Source of the DNA: Azorhizobium caulinodans ORS 571
GTDB lineage: Bacteria; Pseudomonadota; Alphaproteobacteria; Rhizobiales; Xanthobacteraceae
Length of the DNA stretch: 64,000 nt
Reading direction: 5' to 3'
NCBI RefSeq assembly: GCF_000010525.1
Contig: NC_009937.1
Span: 4,844,501-4,908,500, forward strand
Part shown: positions 1 through 10,100 of the stretch, piece by piece
Layout: the number at the start of each line of letters is the position of its first letter
Numbering within the stretch: position 1 is the first letter of the stretch
The notes under the pieces: generated by a model
Databases searched by the model: none
Seen by the model: only the letters and a program-made list of their open reading frames with translations
What the model was told of the DNA's origin: nothing
Translations under genes and position numbers: made by a program

Positions 1-1164
1 GCCTATGGCGCGCTCGGAACGCCCATCCAGGGCCTCGCCAGCGTCACCGGGCTCGACCCCTATCTGCTCGGCGCCATGGTGGGGCGGCAACTGCCCTTCT
101 TCTCGCTGATCGTGCCCTTCTGGCTCATCTGGGTCTTCGCCGGCTGGCGCGGCATGATGCAGGTGTGGCCGGCCATCCTCGTCACCGGCATCTCCTTTGC
201 CGTGCCGCAGTTCCTGATCTCCAATTATGTGAACCCGTGGATCGTCGACATCGGCGCCTCCATCATCTCCATGGCCTGCCTCGTCGCCTTCCTTCAGGTC
301 TGGCAGCCGAAGGAGCTGTGGCTCTCCGCCAAGCTGCGGACGAAGGACGACAGCGCCGCCACCATGGCGCCTCCGCCGGTGCGCACCCACGTCGCCACCC
401 GCAGCGAGGTGATCTGGTCCTGGGTGCCGTGGGTCATCCTCTCGGTGGTGGTCGCCATCTGGGGCACCGGCTGGTTCAAGGCGCTGGTGAACCCGCTGTT
501 CACCCTCAACTTCCCCATCGAGGGTCTGCACAACCAGATCCAGAAGGTGCCGCCCGTGGTGGCCGCGCCGGTGAAGGAGGGCGCCGTCTTCGCCTTCACC
601 TATCTCTCCTATACGGGCACCGGCATCCTCATCGCGGCCGTCCTCTCGGCAGCGGTGATGAAGTATTCGCCGATCCGGCTCATCAAGGCCTATCTGGAGA
701 CGCTGTGGGTGGTGCGCTATTCGCTCGTCACCATCGCCGCCATGCTCGCCATCGGCACCCTCACCCGCTACTCGGGCGTGGACGCGACGCTGGGCCTTGC
801 CTTCGCGCAGGCGGGCTTCCTCTATCCCTTCTTCGGCACGCTGCTGGGCTGGCTGGGCGTGGCGCTCACCGGCTCCGACACCGCCTCCAACGTGCTGTTC
901 GGCGGCCTGCAGAAGATCACCGCCGAGCAACTGGGCCTCAGCCCCATCCTCATGGGCGCGGCCAATTCCTCCGGCGGCGTCATGGGCAAGATGATCGACG
1001 CCCAGTCCATCGTGGTGGCCTCCACCGCCACCAACTGGTTCGGACACGAAGGCTCCATCCTGCGCTTCGTGTTCTGGCACTCCATCGTGCTCGCCTGCCT
1101 CGTGGGCGTGCTGGTGATGCTCCAGGCCTATGTCTGGCCCTTCACGGCCATGGTCATCCACTGA
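1..1164 (+). CDS. lldP: L-lactate permease (LctP family), 3' part
   Basis: Inner-membrane lactate/proton symporter of the LctP family. The reading frame is open from base 1, so the 5' end lies outside the window; 387 codons are present, while family members are about 550 residues long, so roughly the last two thirds is seen. Hydrophobic helices alternate with short loops throughout, and family motifs such as GALGTPI near the window edge and NxxGGVMGKMI near the C-terminus are visible. It ends in a hairpin shared with the convergent lipoprotein gene. Substrate could be lactate or glycolate; the sequence does not decide. Confidence 0.9.
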   Translation, partial: AYGALGTPIQGLASVTGLDPYLLGAMVGRQLPFFSLIVPFWLIWVFAGWRGMMQVWPAILVTGISFAVPQFLISNYVNPWIVDIGASIISMACLVAFLQVWQPKELWLSAKLRTKDDSAATMAPPPVRTHVATRSEVIWSWVPWVILSVVVAIWGTGWFKALVNPLFTLNFPIEGLHNQIQKVPPVVAAPVKEGAVFAFTYLSYTGTGILIAAVLSAAVMKYSPIRLIKAYLETLWVVRYSLVTIAAMLAIGTLTRYSGVDATLGLAFAQAGFLYPFFGTLLGWLGVALTGSDTASNVLFGGLQKITAEQLGLSPILMGAANSSGGVMGKMIDAQSIVVASTATNWFGHEGSILRFVFWHSIVLACLVGVLVMLQAYVWPFTAMVIH

Positions 1165-1178
1165 CCGCCTGAAAAACG

Positions 1179-1205
1179 GAAAGGCCGGCGGGATGCCGGC
1201 CTTTC
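1179..1205. terminator. Bidirectional terminator between lldP and the extensin-like gene
   Basis: Perfect 11-bp stem (1179-1189 with 1195-1205) and a 5-base loop, with a short A stretch on the left and T-rich bases on the right. It lies 14 bp after the permease stop and 14 bp before the end of the convergent minus-strand gene, so it can serve both. Confidence 0.75.
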
Positions 1206-1219
1206 TCATCACTCTTCAC

Positions 1220-2593
1220 TCAGTCCTCGCCGGGAATGGCGAGCGGCAGGGGAATGGGGGAAGGCTGCGGGATGGGCACCGCATAATAGCGCCGCTGCAC
1301 GATGCCCGCTTCCGTGAACGGCCCCTTGGCCGCCGCCTTCGCGCCGGCCTTCCCCGCCGTCGCATAGGACATCGGCCCCGGCATGCGCGGCTGGGAGGGC
1401 AGCGAGCCCGGTGGCAGCAACACCGGCTGGTGCGAGTCCGCATCATAGCCGGGCTGCGGTGCGCCATAGGGTGCGGGCTGCGGCTGGTAGGTCTGCTGGG
1501 GGGCCGGCTGGCCATAGCCCTGCGGCCCCTGCCGGGCATAACCCTGCTGCTGGCCGTAGCCCTGCTGGCCATAGCCGGAGGACGGCGGGGCCGAGACCTG
1601 CGGCGTGCCATAGGTCGGCGCGCGGCCATAGCCCGGCTGCGGCTGGATGGGCTGCGGCTCGCCCATGCGCGGCGGGGTCTGCTGGGGCTGGGCAGCCTGG
1701 GGCGCAATCTCCTGCGGCGCGTTCGCCTCTTCCTCGGCGGGCGCTTCCTCCTGCGGCTGCCCCTGCACCTGCGGACTCCCCATCGGCTCGGCCTGGCCCT
1801 GCGGCAGGCGCAGCGGCTGCATGGGCGCGCGCTCATAGCCGCCCGGCTGCTGCGGCGCGGGCTGCTGCGGATAGCCGGGCTCGGGCGCCGAGACGGAGAG
1901 CACGGGCGGGGCCGGCAGCGGCTGGGGCTTCGGCTTGCAGATGAGACGCGGGTTGTTCCGCCGCATCAGGTCCACATGGATGTGGTCGTAATGGAAGATG
2001 TTGGAGCCCGGCGCGAGCACGGTGGTGAAGGCCTCGCAGGCGCCTGCCTGCACCTGGAGCAGGAAGCCGCGCGCCTCGGGCGGCCCCTTCCAGCCGTTCT
2101 TCACGGAGATGTCCACGCCATTGGCGAAGCGGAAGCCGCCCACGTCGAGGGCGTTGCCGAAGGCATGCTCGGAAATCTTGGCGCCCGGCTGGCCGTTCAT
2201 CCCGCGGCAGGAATAGGACGACATCTGCTTGATGGCGACGACGGGCGCGCCCATCCAGGCCATGGCGGCGGGCTGCACCACCTGGGCAATCCAGGCGTCC
2301 ACCTCGCGGACCATCGGGCAGGCGAGCGTCGCCTTGGGCTCGATGCCGACCGTGCCGTCATTGAGCGCGGCCACCTTGAAGGGGTGCTCCATGCCGCAGG
2401 CGCCGGGCCCGTCAATGGAGCGCATGGGCTCGATATAGACGGACGGAGTGACACCGCCCTCGGCGATGCACTTCTCCTCGGCCTGGGCACGCCAGGGCTC
2501 ACGCCGCTGGAACATGTCGAACCGGCAGCCAGTCAGGAGGAGCCCCACACAGACGAGCGGGGCTACGAAGGACCAGGAAACTCCGCGCGTCAT
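1220..2593 (-). CDS. Extensin-like C-terminal domain lipoprotein
   Basis: Envelope protein of 457 residues. The start at 2593 puts a lipoprotein signal first (hydrophobic residues 9-20, lipobox LLTGC with the lipidated Cys at 23). Residues about 38-215 form the extensin-like C domain (PF06904 type), a distant relative of M15 zinc D,D-peptidases: SEHAxGxALD at 141-150 and HYDHIH at 201-206 supply the expected His/Asp zinc ligands. Residues after about 220 are a long Pro/Gln/Tyr-rich low-complexity tail, probably extended in the periplasm. A role in peptidoglycan processing is inferred from the family relation only. Confidence 0.85.
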   Translation of the reverse strand: MTRGVSWSFVAPLVCVGLLLTGCRFDMFQRREPWRAQAEEKCIAEGGVTPSVYIEPMRSIDGPGACGMEHPFKVAALNDGTVGIEPKATLACPMVREVDAWIAQVVQPAAMAWMGAPVVAIKQMSSYSCRGMNGQPGAKISEHAFGNALDVGGFRFANGVDISVKNGWKGPPEARGFLLQVQAGACEAFTTVLAPGSNIFHYDHIHVDLMRRNNPRLICKPKPQPLPAPPVLSVSAPEPGYPQQPAPQQPGGYERAPMQPLRLPQGQAEPMGSPQVQGQPQEEAPAEEEANAPQEIAPQAAQPQQTPPRMGEPQPIQPQPGYGRAPTYGTPQVSAPPSSGYGQQGYGQQQGYARQGPQGYGQPAPQQTYQPQPAPYGAPQPGYDADSHQPVLLPPGSLPSQPRMPGPMSYATAGKAGAKAAAKGPFTEAGIVQRRYYAVPIPQPSPIPLPLAIPGED

Positions 2594-2671
2594 GCCCCCA
2601 TCGTGGGGGCCTGTCCTTGAGACGGCGTTAAAATTTGGCGGCGGATTTCCGGCTTTTTCAGCGCCAAAAGT

Positions 2672-2706
2672 AAAAAACCGCCCCCGAACCACCGGGAGCG
2701 GTTTTT
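2672..2706 (-). terminator. Rho-independent terminator of rpoH
   Basis: Read on the minus strand: a 9-bp AT-flanked stem (arms 2698-2706 and 2673-2681) with further G/C pairing towards the loop, ending in a run of six T. It begins about 32 bp after the rpoH stop. Confidence 0.8.
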
Positions 2707-2737
2707 AAGTACCGACAGACGTTAAGACGCCCCAACG

Positions 2738-3640
2738 TCAGGCGTGCTCGGGCTCGCCCACGTTCTCGATGGTGCGCACCTTGTCCACCACCGCCTTCTG
2801 CACCTTCTCGAAGGCGCGCACCTCGATCTGGCGCACGCGCTCGCGGGAGACGCCGAACTCGGCCGCCAGTTCTTCCAGCGTGACCGGGTCCTCGGACAGC
2901 CGGCGCGCCTCGAAGATGCGGCGCTCGCGTGGGTTCAGTACCGCAAGCGCGCTGGAAAGCGCGGTGCGTCGGTTGTCCAGTTCCTCGCTCTCGACGAGGT
3001 TGGTCTCCTGGTCCTGATGGTCGTCCTGGAGCCAGTCCTGCCACTCGCCGCCGCCGTCGCCATCCTCGCGCAGGGGCGCGTTTAGGGAGGCGTCGCCAGA
3101 GAGGCGGCGGTTCATGTCCACCACATCCTGCTCGGTCACGCCGAGCTTGGTGGCGATCTGCTTCACCTGATCGGGGCGCAGATCGCCCTCTTCCAGCGCG
3201 GAGATCTGGCTCTTGGCCTTGCGCAGGTTGAAGAACAGCTTCTTCTGCGCCGCCGTGGTGCCCATCTTCACGAGGCTCCACGAGCGCAGGATGTATTCCT
3301 GGATCGAGGCGCGGATCCACCACATGGCATAGGTGGCGAGGCGGAAGCCCTTTTCGGGCTCGAACCTCTTCACCGCCTGCATGAGGCCGACGTTGCCTTC
3401 CGAGATCACCTCGGATATGGGCAGGCCGTAGCCGCGATAGCCCATGGCGATCTTGGCGACCAGCCGCAAGTGGCTGGTGACGAGCTTATGGGCCGCATCG
3501 CGATCCCCATGCTCGCGCCAGCTCTTCGCCAGCATGTACTCCTCTTGCGGTTCCAGCATCGGGAACCGACGTATCTCTTCGAGATACCGCGTCAGACCAC
3601 CTTCCGCTGAAGGGATCGGCGCCTGCCTGCTTCCGGCCAT
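2738..3640 (-). CDS. rpoH: RNA polymerase heat-shock sigma factor RpoH (sigma-32)
   Basis: Alternative sigma factor that directs RNA polymerase to heat-shock promoters. 300 residues from the ATG at 3640, which follows a strong AGGAGG; an upstream in-frame start at 3682 would add 14 residues and lacks this support. Region 2 (GYGLPISEVISEGNVGLMQAV, ATYAMWWIRASIQ) is followed by the RpoH box QKKLFFNLR, which separates sigma-32 from other sigma factors, and region 4.2 ends with the helix-turn-helix GVSRERVRQIEVRAFEK. Other heat-shock genes in the window (hsp20, grpE, cnoX) are plausible targets. Alphaproteobacteria often carry more than one rpoH, so the paralogue number is open. Confidence 0.96.
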   Translation of the reverse strand: MAGSRQAPIPSAEGGLTRYLEEIRRFPMLEPQEEYMLAKSWREHGDRDAAHKLVTSHLRLVAKIAMGYRGYGLPISEVISEGNVGLMQAVKRFEPEKGFRLATYAMWWIRASIQEYILRSWSLVKMGTTAAQKKLFFNLRKAKSQISALEEGDLRPDQVKQIATKLGVTEQDVVDMNRRLSGDASLNAPLREDGDGGGEWQDWLQDDHQDQETNLVESEELDNRRTALSSALAVLNPRERRIFEARRLSEDPVTLEELAAEFGVSRERVRQIEVRAFEKVQKAVVDKVRTIENVGEPEHA

Positions 3641-3755
3641 GGAGGCCTCCTTTCTCGTGGTCCTCCGCCCGAGCGACCACACACGCGGCCGCGTGCCGCC
3701 AACCGCAACTGCGTAATATACGGTCCCTAACGCAGATCGGATAGGTGGGGTCCCC

Positions 3756-4820
3756 TCACGGCAGCGCGAGGGCGTCGCGCAGCCGTGCGAGATCCTCAGG
3801 AAGCGGGCTTTCGAACAAGAGTTCCTCGTCCGTCACGGGATGGGCGAAGCCGAGCCGGGCTGCGTGCAGCGCCTGGCGGCCCAGCGCTGCAAGCAGGGCC
3901 CGCGCGCCTTCCGGCAGGCGGCTCGCCTTGGTGCGGAACCCCTGTCCATAGACCTCATCGCCCAGCAGCGGATGGCCCACATGCGCCAGATGGACGCGGA
4001 TCTGGTGCGTGCGCCCCGTTTCCAGCTGGCACTCGATGAGGCTTGCCAGCGGCGCGCCATCGGCGCCGGCGAAAACCTCCAGCCGCTCCCAATGGGTGAT
4101 GGCCTCGCGTCCGCTCTGCCGCACCGCCATCTTCTGGCGGTGGGTGGGGTGGCGGTCGATGGGCGCATCCACCGTGCCGCGCTGGTCGGGCACGCCCCAC
4201 ACGAAGGCATAATAGGCCCGCTCCAGCGGCCCGGTGCGGCCGTGGTCCGCAAACTGGGCGGCGAGCCCGGCATGGGCGGCGTCGGTCTTGGCCACCACCA
4301 GCAGGCCGGAGGTGTCCTTGTCGAGACGGTGCACGATGCCCGGCCGCTTCACGCCGCCGATGCCGGAGAGCGAGGCCCCGCAATGGGCCAGCAGGCCGTT
4401 GACCAGCGTGCCCGACCAGTTGCCCGGCGCCGGATGCACCACGAGCCCCGCCGGCTTGTCCACGACGATGAGGAAGTCGTCTTCATAGGCGATGGAAAGG
4501 TCCATCTTTTCCGGCACGGGCGCCGCGGGTTCGGGCGCGGGCACGCGCACCGTCCATTCGTCCCCGGCATTGACCCGCTCGGCCGGGTCTCCTACCACTC
4601 GCCCGCCGACGCTCACCCGGCCGTCCGCCACCAGCTTCTGCAGGCGGGTGCGGCTGAGGTCCGGCAGGCGGGCGGCGAGGAAGCGATCGGCCCTGAGGCC
4701 GGCATCCTCTGGACCCACGGTCAGCACATGGGCCGTGCCGTCGTCCTCACTGGCGTCCCCGATCGGAAGGTCGAGGAGATCGTCGTCGTCCAAGGTCTCA
4801 TTCCTTAAAGGCTGGCCCAT
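3756..4820 (-). CDS. rluD: 23S rRNA pseudouridine synthase RluD/RsuA-RluA family
   Basis: Isomerises uridines in 23S rRNA (helix 69 for RluD). 354 residues from the ATG at 4820. An S4-like RNA-binding domain (about 40-90, GLRADRFLAARLP) precedes the RluA-type catalytic domain with the motif HRLDKDTSG, catalytic Asp167. The start shares the palindrome CATG with the divergent gene at 4819, so both start codons overlap; an alternative start at 4871 would make the two genes overlap by 53 bp. RluD is favoured over RluC by the S4 domain and length, but exact target sites cannot be read from sequence. Confidence 0.9.
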   Translation of the reverse strand: MGQPLRNETLDDDDLLDLPIGDASEDDGTAHVLTVGPEDAGLRADRFLAARLPDLSRTRLQKLVADGRVSVGGRVVGDPAERVNAGDEWTVRVPAPEPAAPVPEKMDLSIAYEDDFLIVVDKPAGLVVHPAPGNWSGTLVNGLLAHCGASLSGIGGVKRPGIVHRLDKDTSGLLVVAKTDAAHAGLAAQFADHGRTGPLERAYYAFVWGVPDQRGTVDAPIDRHPTHRQKMAVRQSGREAITHWERLEVFAGADGAPLASLIECQLETGRTHQIRVHLAHVGHPLLGDEVYGQGFRTKASRLPEGARALLAALGRQALHAARLGFAHPVTDEELLFESPLPEDLARLRDALALP

Positions 4821-5169
4821 GTTTCCCCGCCCCGATCCGGTCTCGCAAGACGAGGTGGAAAAGCTCTCCACCGATCAGGCCCGCGTGGTGCAGAAGATGC
4901 GGCGCTTTTCCATGGTGTCGGGGCTGGTCATGGCGCTCGGCATCGCGAGCATTCTCGGTGTCATCGGCTATCGCATGATGCGGGGCAAGGCCACCAAGGC
5001 GGGCGACATCACCGCCACATTGCCCAAGGGCGCCCGCATCGTCTCCACCGCCGTTGCCGACCGGCTGCTGGTGGTGACACTGGACGTGGGCGGCACGCCG
5101 GAAATCCGCACCTACGACCTGGCGACCCTCACGCCCGCCGGCCGCCTGACCTTCGCCGTCGCGCCCTGA
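4819..5169 (+). CDS. Small single-span membrane protein (DUF6476-like)
   Basis: 116 residues. A charged N-terminus is followed by one membrane helix (about 34-52, GLVMALGIASILGVIGYRMM) and a small soluble domain that ends in a beta-rich segment. It resembles the small alphaproteobacterial family found next to rluD (DUF6476, recognised from memory). An AAAGG 7 bases before the ATG supports the start. The ATG overlaps the divergent rluD start. Function unknown. Confidence 0.75.
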   Translation: MFPRPDPVSQDEVEKLSTDQARVVQKMRRFSMVSGLVMALGIASILGVIGYRMMRGKATKAGDITATLPKGARIVSTAVADRLLVVTLDVGGTPEIRTYDLATLTPAGRLTFAVAP

Positions 5170-5227
5170 CAGCGGAGCGGAACGCGCGGCCCCGCGGGAA
5201 TGGGCAGGGCCGACACCCCGCCCGCCC

Positions 5228-5899
5228 TCACTGAAGCGAGGATTCCCCGTCGCCGGGCATGCGCGCCAGCATCATCTGGGTGATGGCCACCAGCATCTCG
5301 GCGCGGGATTTCAGGTCGGCCGCTTCCAGCAGCGCCTGCTTCTCCAGCGTGCCATAAGGCGACATGACCGAGAGCGCATTCACCAGAGTCTCGGTGCCCG
5401 CCTGCTCGATGCCTTCCCAGTCGGCTTCCAGCTTGTTGGCCTCAAGGAAAGCGGCGAGCGCCCGCAGCAGCGCCGTGCGGTCCACCGCATCCTCGCCCGC
5501 GCTGGCGTCGAAGTCCTTGGCGAAGGGCTTCACGTCGATGCGGCACTGACGATAGGGCGTATCGACGTTCAGTTCTTCAACCACCTCGAAGCGGCAGATG
5601 CCGGTGAGGGTGATGAGATAGCGCCCGTCTCCGCTCTCGCCGAACTGGGTAATGCGGCCGAGGCAGCCCACCTTGAACAGAGCGGGCCCGCGCTCGTCTT
5701 CCGGCTTGGCCTCGTCCGGCTGGATCATGCCGACCATGCGGTCGCCGGCCAGCACATCGTCGATCATCGCCAGATAGCGCGGCTCGAAGATGTTGAGGGG
5801 CAGTTCGGCCCGCGGCAGCAGCAGCGCCCCCGCCAGCGGGAATACGGGCACCACGGCCGGCGCATCCGCCGGCGCGATCAGGGGACGATGCTTGGCCAC
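5228..5899 (-). CDS. LON peptidase N-terminal domain protein
   Basis: 223 residues made only of the Lon substrate-binding (LAN) domain: VPVFPLAGALLLPRAELPLNIFEPRY at the N-terminus is the family signature, with no AAA+ ATPase or protease part. It starts with GTG at 5899 after AAGGA. It sits 10 bp downstream of cnoX on the same strand, so the two are probably one transcript. The pairing with a chaperone suggests a role in handling unfolded protein, which is inference. Confidence 0.88.
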   Translation of the reverse strand: MAKHRPLIAPADAPAVVPVFPLAGALLLPRAELPLNIFEPRYLAMIDDVLAGDRMVGMIQPDEAKPEDERGPALFKVGCLGRITQFGESGDGRYLITLTGICRFEVVEELNVDTPYRQCRIDVKPFAKDFDASAGEDAVDRTALLRALAAFLEANKLEADWEGIEQAGTETLVNALSVMSPYGTLEKQALLEAADLKSRAEMLVAITQMMLARMPGDGESSLQ

Positions 5900-5909
5900 G
5901 GGTGTTCCT

Positions 5910-6824
5910 TCAGGCGAACAGGATCGCCGAGAGCTTGCGCCGCCCCGTGACGGTGAGCGGATCGGTCGGTCCCCACGCGTCGAAGAGCTGCACCAGCTGC
6001 TTGCGCGCGCCGTCCTCGTTCCAGGACCGGTCGCGCTTCACGATTTCCAGGAGATGCACCAGCGCATCCTCGCGCTTGCCGCCGGCGGCGAGCGCCAACG
6101 CCAGATCAAAGCGCGCCTGATGGTTGGCGGGATCGGCCGCAACCGCCGCTTCCAGCTCCGCCGTCTCGCCAAGGTCGGCAGTCTGGCGGGCGAGTTCGAT
6201 GGCCGCGCGCGCGGAGGCGACGGCCGGATCGTTGGCCTTGTTGGCGGGGACGCCGGCGAGCGTCGCCTCGGCCTGCTCCAGATCGCCCAGCAGCACGTGG
6301 GCGCGGGCGAGACCGGAGAGGGCTTTGAGATTGTCGGGCTCCTCGGCGAGGATCTGCGCGAAGGCATTGCCCGCGCCCACCGCATCGCCCTCGGCCAGCG
6401 CCTGCTCGGCGGCCTCAAGGATTTCCGCGATGCCCGCATCCGCGCCCGTGAGGCGCTCGATGAAGTCGTTCACCTGCCCCTCGGGCAGCGCGCCCATGAA
6501 GCCGTCCACCGGCTGGCCGTTCACGAAGGCATAGACGGCGGGGATCGACTGGATGCCCAGCCGCTGGGCGATGGCCGGGTGATCGTCGATGTTCATCTTG
6601 GCAAGGAGCACCTTGCCCTTCTTGCTGCGCACGGCCTTCTCGATCACCGGGCCGAGTGTCTTGCAGGGGCCGCACCAGGGGGCCCAGAAGTCCACCAGCA
6701 CCGGGCGCGTGCGCGATTCCTCGATCACGTCAGCCATGAAGGTCTGCGTGGTGGTGTCGATGACGAGGCCGTCACCGGCCCCCTGCGCCGCCGTCTGCGC
6801 GCCGCCCGCCTGATTGAAGAGCAT
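5910..6824 (-). CDS. cnoX: Chaperone-thioredoxin CnoX (YbbN-like)
   Basis: 304 residues: thioredoxin fold at about 20-125 with the redox-active pair WCGPC (Cys51, Cys54), then a C-terminal helical TPR-type domain (about 135-290). This two-domain layout is that of CnoX/YbbN, a holdase that protects proteins from oxidative overoxidation and hands them to GroEL and DnaK. E. coli CnoX has lost the CxxC chemistry, whereas this one keeps it, as in Caulobacter. It is followed 10 bp later by a Lon-N domain gene. Confidence 0.9.
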   Translation of the reverse strand: MLFNQAGGAQTAAQGAGDGLVIDTTTQTFMADVIEESRTRPVLVDFWAPWCGPCKTLGPVIEKAVRSKKGKVLLAKMNIDDHPAIAQRLGIQSIPAVYAFVNGQPVDGFMGALPEGQVNDFIERLTGADAGIAEILEAAEQALAEGDAVGAGNAFAQILAEEPDNLKALSGLARAHVLLGDLEQAEATLAGVPANKANDPAVASARAAIELARQTADLGETAELEAAVAADPANHQARFDLALALAAGGKREDALVHLLEIVKRDRSWNEDGARKQLVQLFDAWGPTDPLTVTGRRKLSAILFA

Positions 6825-7105
6825 CCTGTCGCCCTCGAAAAATAGCCCGCTGCCGGAAGCCTGCGGGTGTCCGCCCCATAGATGGGCGCTCTCCGGCGCA
6901 GCGCAATCACTGCATGCGGGCTTCTAGAGCATCGCGGGCAAAGTGGAAACCGCATGTGGCCTGACACACGCTGAGAGTGCAGCCAACTCTCCCACACCCG
7001 CCCCGCGCATCTGTGGATGGGGAGACGCGGCATCTTGCGGGGCCGGCCGAAGCGGGGGCAGGCTTTCATTGACGGGCACTCCAGCCACTGGCACACCGCC
7101 GAGCC

Positions 7106-10100
7106 ATGAAGTTCAACCGCCTTCGGCTCGTGGGTTTCAAGACCTTCGTCGAGCCGACAGACCTCCTGATCGAACCCGGCCTCACCGGCGTCGTGGGGCC
7201 GAACGGGTGCGGCAAGTCGAACCTCGTGGAGGCGCTGCGCTGGGTGATGGGCGAAAGCTCGCACAAGGCGTTCCGCGCCAACGACATGGACGACGTGATC
7301 TTCTCCGGCACCACGGGCCGGCCGGCGCGCAACACCGCCGAGGTCGCGCTCCAGCTCGACAATGCCGAGCGCACCGCCCCCGCCGGCTTCAACGATCACG
7401 ACCTCATCGAGGTGGTGCGCCGGATCGATCGCGGGCAGGGCTCGCATTATCGCATCAACGGCCGGGATGTGCGGGCGCGCGACGTGAACATGCTGTTCGC
7501 CGACGCTTCCACCGGCGCGCGCTCCCCCGCCCTGGTGCGGCAAGGGCAGATCGGCGAGATCGTCGGCGCCAAGCCCGCCGCCCGCCGCCGCATTCTGGAG
7601 GAAGCCGCCGGCGTCGCCGGCCTGCACGCCCGCCGGCACGAGGCGGAGACGCGGCTGAAGGCGGCCGAGACCAACCTGCTGCGGCTGGAAGACGTCATCA
7701 CCCAGCTCGCCGGTCAGGTGGAAGGCCTGCGCCGGCAGGCGCGGCAGGCGGTGCGCTATCGGGCGCTCGCCGCCGAGATCCGCAAATATGAGGCGACCCT
7801 GCTCTGGCTGCGCTGGAGCGAGGTGACGCGCACGCTGGCGGACGCGGAGCGCACGCTGGAGGCGAGCGTCCGCGAGGCCGCCGAATGCACGCGCGCCCAG
7901 GCCGAAGCCGCGCGGCTCCAGGCCATCGCCGCCCATGCGCTTCCGGCCCTGAGACAGGCGGACACGGAGGCCGCCGCCGCCTTGCAGCGCCTGACGCTGG
8001 CGCGGGTGGAACTGGACAAGGAAGAAGAGCGCCTCGGCGCCCGGCGCCTCGACCTCGAACGTCGCCTCGCGCAGCTCACCCAGGATCTGGAGCGCGAGAC
8101 GGCCCTCTCCGCCGATGCCGAAGGCGTGCTCGCCCGGCTCGAAGAAGAAGAACTGACGCTGACGGAGGAACAGGAAGCCTCCGTGCTCGCCCGCGAGGAG
8201 GCGGAAGCCATCCTCGACACGGCGCAGGAGGCCATGGCGGCAGCGGAAGACGACCTCGACGCCAAGACCCGTGCCTATGCGGACGCGAGCGCCCGCCGCA
8301 CCACCCTCGACCAGACCATCCGCGACATCCGCCAGCGCCTGCTGCGCACCGAGGCCGAGCGCGTTTCCGTCGAGGCGGAGGAGCGGCGGCTGAAGCTCGA
8401 TGCCGGCACCTCGGACCTCGAAGCCAAACGGATGGAGGCCGATGCCGCCCGTGAGCGCCTCGCTTTCGCGGAAGAGGCCGCCACCGATGCGGAAGCCGCC
8501 CATCAGTCCGCCCGCCGCGCGCTGGAAGAGGTCCGCCCGGCCGTCGCCGAGGCGGAACGCAAGTTCGGGCGGCTCGACACCGAGGTGCGCACCCTCTCCA
8601 AGCTGCTGCAATCCTCAAGCGGCGCCTTTCCGCCCGTGGCGGACCTTCTCACCGTCACCAAGGGCTATGAGATGGCGCTGGGCGCCGCCCTCGGCGACGA
8701 CCTCGATCTGCCCGTGGACACCGCCGCCCCCGCCCGCTGGGCGGGCTCGCAGCCGCAGGCGGGCGACCCGGCCCTGCCGCCCGGCGCGGGCCCGCTGGCG
8801 GACGAGGTGTCCGGCGCCCCGGCCCTGCTGCGGCGCCTCGGCCAGATCGGCATCGTCGAGCCGGCGGACGGGCCGCGCCTGCAGGCGCAGCTGAAGCCAG
8901 GCCAGCGCCTCGTCTCCAAGGCGGGCGACCTCTGGCGCTGGGACGGCGTGATCGCTGCGGCCGATGCCCCGACCGCCGCCGCGCGGCGCCTCGCCGAGCG
9001 CAACCGGCTTGCAGACCTGCAACTGGAAGCGGATCTCGCCCGCGAAGCGGTGGAAGAGGCGCGCGACATGCTCGCGCTGCGGGACGCCGATCTGCGCGCC
9101 GCCGCAGGCCTGGAGACGCAGGCCCGCGAAGCCCGCCGCACCGCCCAGCGGGCCGCCGAGATCGCCCGCGAGGCGGAAGCCAACGCCGAGCGCAAGGCGA
9201 GTGCCCATATCGCCCGCCTCTCCGCTCTGACCGAAGCGCGCGAGCGCCTCACCGCGGCCCGTGCGGAAGCGGAAGAGCGTCTAGCCGAGGCGGAAGCCTC
9301 ACTTGCCGAACTGGAGCAACCGGCCCTCATCGACGCAACGCTGGCCGCCGCACGAGGCGTGGTGGCGCAGGCGCGCGGTGCCGTGGCGGAGGCAAAAGCC
9401 CGGCTCGACGGCTTCGAGCGCGAGCGCTCGCAGCGGCTCCGTCGGCTGGAGGCCATCGCCAGCGAACGCCGCTCTTGGACCAGCCGCGCCGGGGGCGCGG
9501 GCGAGCGCCTCGCCGCCATCGCCGCCCGCAAGGCGGAGACGGAGACGGAACTCGCGACCACGGAAGAGATGCCGGCACAGTTCCTGTTCCAGCGCCGCAC
9601 GCTCCTCGGCAAGATCGAGGCGGCGGACGAAGCCCGCCGGGCCGCCGCAGATAAACTTGTGGAAGGCGAGAGCGCGCTCGCCGCCGCCGACCGGGCCGCG
9701 CGGGCCGCGCTGGAGGCCATGTCCGCCGCCCGCGAGGAGACCGCCCGCGCCGAAGCCCGGCTCGACGCCGCCCGCCAGCGGCGCGACGACGTGCAGCGGG
9801 AGATCACCGAAGCGCTCGACGGCCCGCCCGAATCCGCCCGCGAACATGCGGAACTTGTGGATGACGGGCGCCAGCCGGACATTTCCGCCATCGAGATCGC
9901 GCTGGAACGGGCCAAGCGCGAGCGGGAGCGTCTCGGCGCTGTGAATCTGCGGGCCGAGATCGAGCTGACGGAGACCGAGACCCAGCACGACACGCTGGTG
10001 CGCGAGCGGGACGAGCTGAACGAAGCCATCCGCCGCCTGCGCGGGGCCATCGCCAGCCTCAATCGCGAGGCGCGCGAACGGCTTCAGGCCTCCTTCGCCG

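Noticed and set aside
1130..2620. Long plus-strand open frame opposite the extensin-like gene
   Set aside because: It is the complement of a lipoprotein gene with clear motifs; its translation is Arg/Gly/Leu-rich without any domain, as expected for shadows in GC-rich DNA.
6725..8611. Long minus-strand frame opposite smc and the cnoX start
   Set aside because: Its translation is low-complexity and it covers the SMC Walker A region on the opposite strand; no ribosome site or domain.
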